The notes beneath the pieces are model-generated. The model did not search any database, was not told where the DNA came from, and worked only from the letters and a program-made list of their open reading frames with translations. A stretch of 9,537 bases of DNA. Origin: JBGSST01 sp041736915 (lineage in GTDB: Bacteria > Bdellovibrionota > FAC87 > UBA2466). Location: contig JBGSST010000151.1 in assembly GCA_041736915.1 (NCBI GenBank), forward strand, positions 1 to 9,537, in the 5' to 3' direction. Below are positions 6,089-9,537 of the stretch, piece by piece (position 1 is the stretch's first letter; the number at the start of each line of letters is the position of its first letter). Both the position numbers and the translations under genes were made by a program.

Positions 6089-7162
6089 ATGAAACGTATC
6101 AAGCTAGTCGTATCGGATTTTCACTTAGGGTCGGGCGTTCGCCTGCCCAATGGCGCGCCCAACGCGATGGAAGACTTTCCGTTCGACAACCGTTTCAAAG
6201 AGTTCCTCGAATATTACTCAGCCGACAAGTACGCCGAGCACGAGGTGGAGCTAATCTTCAACGGCGACATGATGAACCTCATTCAGGTGGATTACCACGG
6301 CCACTACCCCGTGGCGGTTACCGAGACGGTTTCGACCGCCAAGATGAAAGCCGTCATCAAGGGACATCCCGTTTTCTTCAAAGCCCTCAAAAAGTTCCTG
6401 AGCGTCAAACGACGAACCATGACCTACGTCATCGGCAACCACGACCAAGAGCTCTTTTGGAAGGCCACCCGCGCGGTTTTCGAAGAGGCCGTGGGAACCG
6501 AGATCGTTTGGAAAAACTTTTTCCACGTCACCGAAGGCGTTCACATCGAGCACGGCCACCAGTTCGAGGCGATCAACCGCGTGGACCCTACGCGGCCTTT
6601 TCTCACCGAGCACCTCTCGGAACCTATTCTCAACCTGCCCTGGGGCACACTTTTCACCCTGCACTATTTAATCCGCTTCAAGATGTCGCGCCCATTCATC
6701 GACAAGGTGCGCCCGTTCAAGATGGTGATCTACTGGCTGCTGCTCCACGACACGTGGTTTGCGATCGTGAATACGTGCCGGCTGATTAGTTTCTTCATTC
6801 AGACGCAGATCTCTCGCAGCCGCTACCGCCACACTAACCTGCGCATGACGATGAAGATGCTCATGGAGGCCAGCGTGTTTCCCGACCTCACCGACGCGGC
6901 CAAACGTATTTTGCAAACGCCCGACATTCATACCGTGGTTTTCGGCCACACGCACGTCTACAAGCACGTGCCCATCGGAGAAAGCAAACAGTACATGAAC
7001 ACCGGCACGTGGACCGACATCGTGTCGCTGGACCTAGAAACCTTCGGCCGCCGCGTGCGCCTCACCTACGTGCTCTTGGAGGCAAACAAGGACGATCCGC
7101 CGGTGTGCACGCTCCGCCATTGGATCGGGACCATCCCGCTGGAAGATGCGATCGACTTCTAA
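6089..7162 (+). CDS. Calcineurin-like metallophosphoesterase
   Basis: The 357-residue protein carries the metallophosphoesterase motif set in order: SDFHLG (Asp10, His12), NGD (Asp60), GNHD (116-119), HGH (155-157) and GHTH (286-289), followed by NTGTW (304-308). All expected metal-binding residues are present, so it should be an active two-metal phosphoesterase. SDFHLG resembles the opening of UDP-diacylglucosamine pyrophosphatase (LpxH) and its relatives, but this protein is about 100 residues longer than typical LpxH. The extra length lies largely between HGH and GHTH (about 160-280) and includes a hydrophobic stretch (about 212-237, such as MVIYWLLLH and LISFFIQTQ) that could bind membrane or form a lid over a lipid substrate. 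The substrate is not decidable here. GAGGAT sits about 11 nt upstream of ATG. The following gene starts inside its last codons (17-nt overlap), so they are cotranscribed. Confidence 0.9.
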   Translation: MKRIKLVVSDFHLGSGVRLPNGAPNAMEDFPFDNRFKEFLEYYSADKYAEHEVELIFNGDMMNLIQVDYHGHYPVAVTETVSTAKMKAVIKGHPVFFKALKKFLSVKRRTMTYVIGNHDQELFWKATRAVFEEAVGTEIVWKNFFHVTEGVHIEHGHQFEAINRVDPTRPFLTEHLSEPILNLPWGTLFTLHYLIRFKMSRPFIDKVRPFKMVIYWLLLHDTWFAIVNTCRLISFFIQTQISRSRYRHTNLRMTMKMLMEASVFPDLTDAAKRILQTPDIHTVVFGHTHVYKHVPIGESKQYMNTGTWTDIVSLDLETFGRRVRLTYVLLEANKDDPPVCTLRHWIGTIPLEDAIDF

Positions 7163-8393
7163 AATCGCGATCGCACTGATCCTGTGGTTGTCGCAAAACT
7201 TCGCTTTTGCCCGGCCTCCTCTTTTTTCGGTCTGTCTTTTCGCGACGGCCCAGCTCGGGGAGAAAGAAAAAGGGGATGTCGCGGTAGCGACCTACCGCTC
7301 GCTGTTCGACAAGCTAGGCGCCCGTCTCGATCTCGCCACGCTAAGAAAGATCGTCGAGGGGCAAGACCCCTACCAACTTCCTCCCGAGGCGGAATCCATG
7401 GCCGACAATCTGGCCCTGCAGCTGACGCGACTCCGCGGCCTCATGCGGCAGGCCGGCATAGACACCCCCGAAGTGCGCGCGCGGATGCTGGCGAGCCACG
7501 GGGTCACCATCGATGCGGTCGTGGCCCAGGCCAAGGAACGGAAAGAGAAATACGGTAAGCCCGTGGAAGTTATCCCGCTGATGGAAGGCAAATCCGGTCG
7601 CCTCATCGAAATGGGGGGCCGGCTCGTGGCGCGGACGGAGGAAGATTTTCAGGGTTTCACTTGGCGCCTTTACGACTCACTCACCCGGAGCGTGTCGGCG
7701 ACCAAGATTCCGACGCACGAATCGGTAGCTATCACGCCCGACGGAAAGAAGTTCGTAAGCATCGAGGGCCAGGGCGATCGCATCGTCGTACGCCAGATCG
7801 GATCGCGCGGTATCGCGCGCGATGGCATCGTCATCGCGGAGAAGGAAGCCCCGCGGCCGAGCAAACTGTTCGGCGCGATTCCCTGGTGGCCGATTCCGTC
7901 GGAAACCCGATTTCGTCTTGTGGCCGCCACGACCGACCCGAACCAGATCTACGTGTGGATGAACACATTTGAAGGGCGTAGCATTCTTGCCCGGCTCGAT
8001 CTCACGACGCGAAAGCGCACGGAGCTCGATCTAACCGAAGCCGGCGGCATGCCCCAGACGTCGTGGGGGGTGGAAGGCACCGACTGGCTCGTCTTTTCCC
8101 GCCCCGCCGCAGGCGCGTCGTTAGGCGTGAAAGAAATTTTCACCGTCGCTCCGCACGGGGATACGCTTAAGCCGTTCGGAGACGTCTACCGGAACAACGC
8201 ATTGACCAACTTCAAGATTGCTTTGGATGGCACCCGCGTCGTTTATGGCTCCGACCCCGCCGGTAAAGCGGTGATCGCCGTGAGCGTGGCGGGGGCCCCC
8301 TCGACGGCCTACTTCGATCCCCTGGCGGGCGAGTTACCTTTCGAACATGGGATATGGGATGTTGGCGTTCCCGCCACCGGCGACGCTTTGTAA
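7146..8393 (+). CDS. Exported helical plus beta-propeller-like protein, probably truncated by a nonsense codon
   Basis: This frame gives 415 residues. It starts with a Sec signal peptide (MRSTSK, hydrophobic 7-16, probable cleavage after AFA at residue 22). A helical domain at about 28-140 carries TYRSLFDKLGA, PYQLPPEAES and QAGIDTPEVRARML. A beta-rich region from about 150 on shows recurring blade-like strings (ITPDGKKFVS, LDGTRVVYGSD). The family is not one I can name, but the next gene (8659 onward) is a clear paralogue. ATG 7146 lies inside the end of the metallophosphoesterase gene (17-nt overlap). The preceding GGAAG is too close to act as a good Shine-Dalgarno, suggesting coupled translation. 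The frame ends at TAA 8391-8393, but the same frame continues for 66 sensible codons to TAG 8592-8594. The protein is therefore likely shortened, losing the end of its propeller. Confidence 0.75.
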   Translation: MRSTSKIAIALILWLSQNFAFARPPLFSVCLFATAQLGEKEKGDVAVATYRSLFDKLGARLDLATLRKIVEGQDPYQLPPEAESMADNLALQLTRLRGLMRQAGIDTPEVRARMLASHGVTIDAVVAQAKERKEKYGKPVEVIPLMEGKSGRLIEMGGRLVARTEEDFQGFTWRLYDSLTRSVSATKIPTHESVAITPDGKKFVSIEGQGDRIVVRQIGSRGIARDGIVIAEKEAPRPSKLFGAIPWWPIPSETRFRLVAATTDPNQIYVWMNTFEGRSILARLDLTTRKRTELDLTEAGGMPQTSWGVEGTDWLVFSRPAAGASLGVKEIFTVAPHGDTLKPFGDVYRNNALTNFKIALDGTRVVYGSDPAGKAVIAVSVAGAPSTAYFDPLAGELPFEHGIWDVGVPATGDAL

Positions 8394-8594
8394 ATTCTCA
8401 CCCACAAACGGGAGGAGATGACCCTGTTCAGTTTCGATCGCAACCGAAGAAAAGTAGACGATAAGGTGACCCTTCCGCCGGGGGCCAGCTACCAGTTTTC
8501 GAAGGACGGCCTTACGCTGTACTCGGTCGATTACCAAACGCACGAGACGAAAAAGATTTCGGTACCGTCGCTATTTAATGACGTGCCGCCATAG
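8394..8594 (+). pseudogene. In-frame C-terminal remnant of the interrupted exported protein
   Basis: Immediately after TAA 8391-8393, the same reading frame runs 66 codons to TAG 8592-8594. Its translation looks like the missing propeller blade: ILTHKREEMTLFSFDRN at the start and YQFSKDGLTLYSVDY later, echoing the DG-hydrophobic pattern upstream. A single-base change of TAA to TAT or TAC (Tyr) would restore a 482-codon gene reading GDALYILTHK across the junction. No frameshift is involved. Alternatives are a sequencing or assembly error, stop-codon readthrough, or reinitiation at ATG 8418. That ATG is preceded by GGAGGAG (8411-8417), directly abutting it and too close to be a normal ribosome site. 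A true nonsense mutation or an error seems most likely. Confidence 0.6.
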
Positions 8595-8602
8595 CATTTT
8601 TT
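8569..8602 (+). terminator. Weak candidate terminator after the interrupted gene
   Basis: GCTAT near 8569-8573 can pair with ATAGC at 8591-8595, and the second arm runs into a six-T tract at 8597-8602. The stem is only 5 bp with a 17-nt loop, so as an RNA hairpin it is poor. I record it only because the T-run and the independent downstream promoter suggest a transcription boundary here. Confidence 0.2.
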
Positions 8603-8610
8603 CGCGCGGC

Positions 8611-8647
8611 CTGACGTCTCTCAGCGTTCACGGTTACAATTGAGTTC
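8611..8647 (+). promoter_or_regulatory. Sigma70-type promoter of the second paralogue
   Basis: CTGACG (8611-8616, four of six to TTGACA) and TACAAT (8635-8640, five of six to TATAAT) are separated by 18 bp. The predicted start near 8647 leaves a 12-nt leader before ATG 8659, with no recognisable Shine-Dalgarno sequence. This is the best consensus match of the promoters proposed in this window and implies that the second paralogue can be expressed independently of the upstream operon. Confidence 0.55.
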
Positions 8648-8658
8648 TGCGTACCGAA

Positions 8659-9537
8659 ATGAAAACCTGGGCCCTACTCATTTGGTTCGCGTTGGGCGTG
8701 CACTCCGTGGCCCGCGCGCAAACGTGTCATTTTGGTGCCCTGTCGGCGGCCCAGGAAGCCCAGGCCGAAGTGACCTACGAGCGGCTCTTGAATGATCTCG
8801 GTGGCGCGCTGACTCCGCAAGACCTCCTCGCCATGGCGGAAAGCAAAACCCCCTTCGTGCTTCCGCGGGTCGACGAAAAGCTCGACGGGCTTCAAAAGCA
8901 CCTGCGCGAGTTCGAAAAGTTGCTGGCCCAGGCCGAAGCGATCACCCCCGAGCTCACGGAAAAACTGATCCGCATCGTTCAAAAGCGGGCCGGCGCCACC
9001 GAAGCGCAGCTGGCCCGGCAGAAAACCGCGGTTCTCCAAGCGCAGGATGTTCGCGTTCCCGGTTTCGTCGGCCACGGCAACAGCGATCAGCGGTTCCTTC
9101 AATTCACGGGCGGAGTCATTCGCCACTCGCGGATGCGCGGGGGCTCGGAGTGGTGGAATTACTACGACGAAAAAAGCCGCGCGGTCGCCCACGTAAAGAT
9201 TCCCGCCGAGCAACGTTTTGGTTCCGTCGCCACCCCCACTTCCGACGGAAAATACCTGGTCACCGTGAGCGAAGAGAACCTCTACGTCCACCCCATCACG
9301 AACGGGGTTCCGTCGCAGATGCAGGTGGCGTTTGGTAACTACCCGCCGCCGCCGAAGAAGCCGGGCCTCCTCAAGGGGCTGCTCGATCGGGTAAGGCGCG
9401 TGCCCGATCCGCCGCCGAAGCCCAAGCCGTCTCAATTCACGGCCGATCCCGTGAGCGCCCAGCACCTTTGGGTGGAAAATCGTCTGTTCGGCGTGCACCG
9501 CTTTCACTCTCTTAGTCGCTACGACGTCACCACCAAC
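8659..9537 (+). CDS. Exported paralogue of the preceding protein, 3'-truncated by the window edge
   Basis: ATG 8659 opens a frame that stays open for 293 codons to the last base of the window. An in-frame TGA at 8641-8643 excludes any earlier start. The protein begins with a signal peptide (MKTWALLIWFALGV, probable cleavage after ARA at residue 20), then QTCHFGAL. Residues 35-105 align by eye with the preceding gene's helical domain: AEVTYERLLNDLGGAL against VAVATYRSLFDKLGARL, PFVLPRVDEKL against PYQLPPEAESM, and LAQAEAITPELTEKLI against MRQAGIDTPEVRARML. Both have one Cys shortly after the signal (C23 here, C30 there). A beta-rich region follows (TSDGKYLVTVSEENLYVHPI). A Pro/Lys-rich insert at about 229-258 (PPPPKKPG, PDPPPKPKPSQ) is absent at the matching place in the first copy. 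The role is unknown; it is presumably periplasmic or secreted. Confidence 0.8.
   Translation, partial: MKTWALLIWFALGVHSVARAQTCHFGALSAAQEAQAEVTYERLLNDLGGALTPQDLLAMAESKTPFVLPRVDEKLDGLQKHLREFEKLLAQAEAITPELTEKLIRIVQKRAGATEAQLARQKTAVLQAQDVRVPGFVGHGNSDQRFLQFTGGVIRHSRMRGGSEWWNYYDEKSRAVAHVKIPAEQRFGSVATPTSDGKYLVTVSEENLYVHPITNGVPSQMQVAFGNYPPPPKKPGLLKGLLDRVRRVPDPPPKPKPSQFTADPVSAQHLWVENRLFGVHRFHSLSRYDVTTN

Noticed and set aside
8729..8738. TTTTGGTGCC in the second paralogue as another regulator site
   Set aside because: It is a single copy inside coding sequence (Phe-Gly-Ala) with no inverted partner nearby, so it is probably chance.
8674..9507. Long minus-strand open frame (277 codons)
   Set aside because: It lies wholly antisense to the signal-peptide-bearing paralogue starting at 8659. 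Its translation is Arg/Leu/Gly-rich shadow sequence with no motif, while the plus strand aligns with the neighbouring gene.
1..9537. tRNA, rRNA, CRISPR array, insertion sequence or phage gene
   Set aside because: I saw no cloverleaf, regularly spaced repeat, terminal inverted repeats, transposase or integrase motif on either strand by reading alone.

Overview
The window reads as a gene-dense stretch of a moderately GC-rich Gram-negative chromosome. The best single taxonomic clue is the TIGR02147/DUF4423-type regulator at 1336-2139. From memory, that family is concentrated in Bdellovibrionota and Fibrobacterota. A leucine-rich-repeat lipoprotein, a secreted START-domain protein and several exported proteins of unknown family fit a Bdellovibrio-like predatory or related lineage. 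The lineage is an inference, not a demonstrated fact. No rRNA, tRNA, CRISPR array, insertion sequence or phage gene is visible.

Layout. (1) 3-1238: the 3' part of an unrecognised protein whose start lies before the window. (2) 1239-1335: a short regulatory gap with a perfect 9-bp inverted repeat (TTTGGTGCC/GGCACCAAA), further TTGGTGCC copies on both sides, and an extended -10 placed so that transcription would begin on the ATG of the next gene. (3) 1336-3514: a two-gene unit with an 8-nt overlap, made of a TIGR02147-family regulator and an LRR lipoprotein. (4) 3580-4293: a secreted START-domain (lipid-binding fold) protein, preceded by two CCCCGGGG-type palindromes. (5) 4290-4973, minus strand: a tryptophan-rich orphan that meets the START gene tail to tail with a 4-nt overlap. 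(6) 4974-5036: a 63-bp divergent promoter region with a perfectly palindromic -10 (GATAATTATC). (7) 5037-8393: an apparent operon of a disordered/coiled-coil protein, a metallophosphoesterase and an exported helical plus beta-propeller-like protein. (8) 8394-8594: an in-frame continuation of that last protein beyond a TAA codon, so the gene looks broken by a nonsense change. (9) 8659-9537: a second, diverged copy of the same exported family, with its own promoter, running off the window end.

How the genes may work together (inference). The regulator probably controls its partner lipoprotein, and perhaps itself through the TTGGTGCC sites. The START protein and the metallophosphoesterase are both plausible envelope-lipid proteins, but nothing here links them directly. 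The tandem exported paralogues form an apparently unnamed family, one member of which may be decaying. The most useful leads are the interrupted reading frame, the paralogue family, the TTGGTGCC sites at a predicted leaderless promoter, and the HEYLGI module in front of the LRRs.
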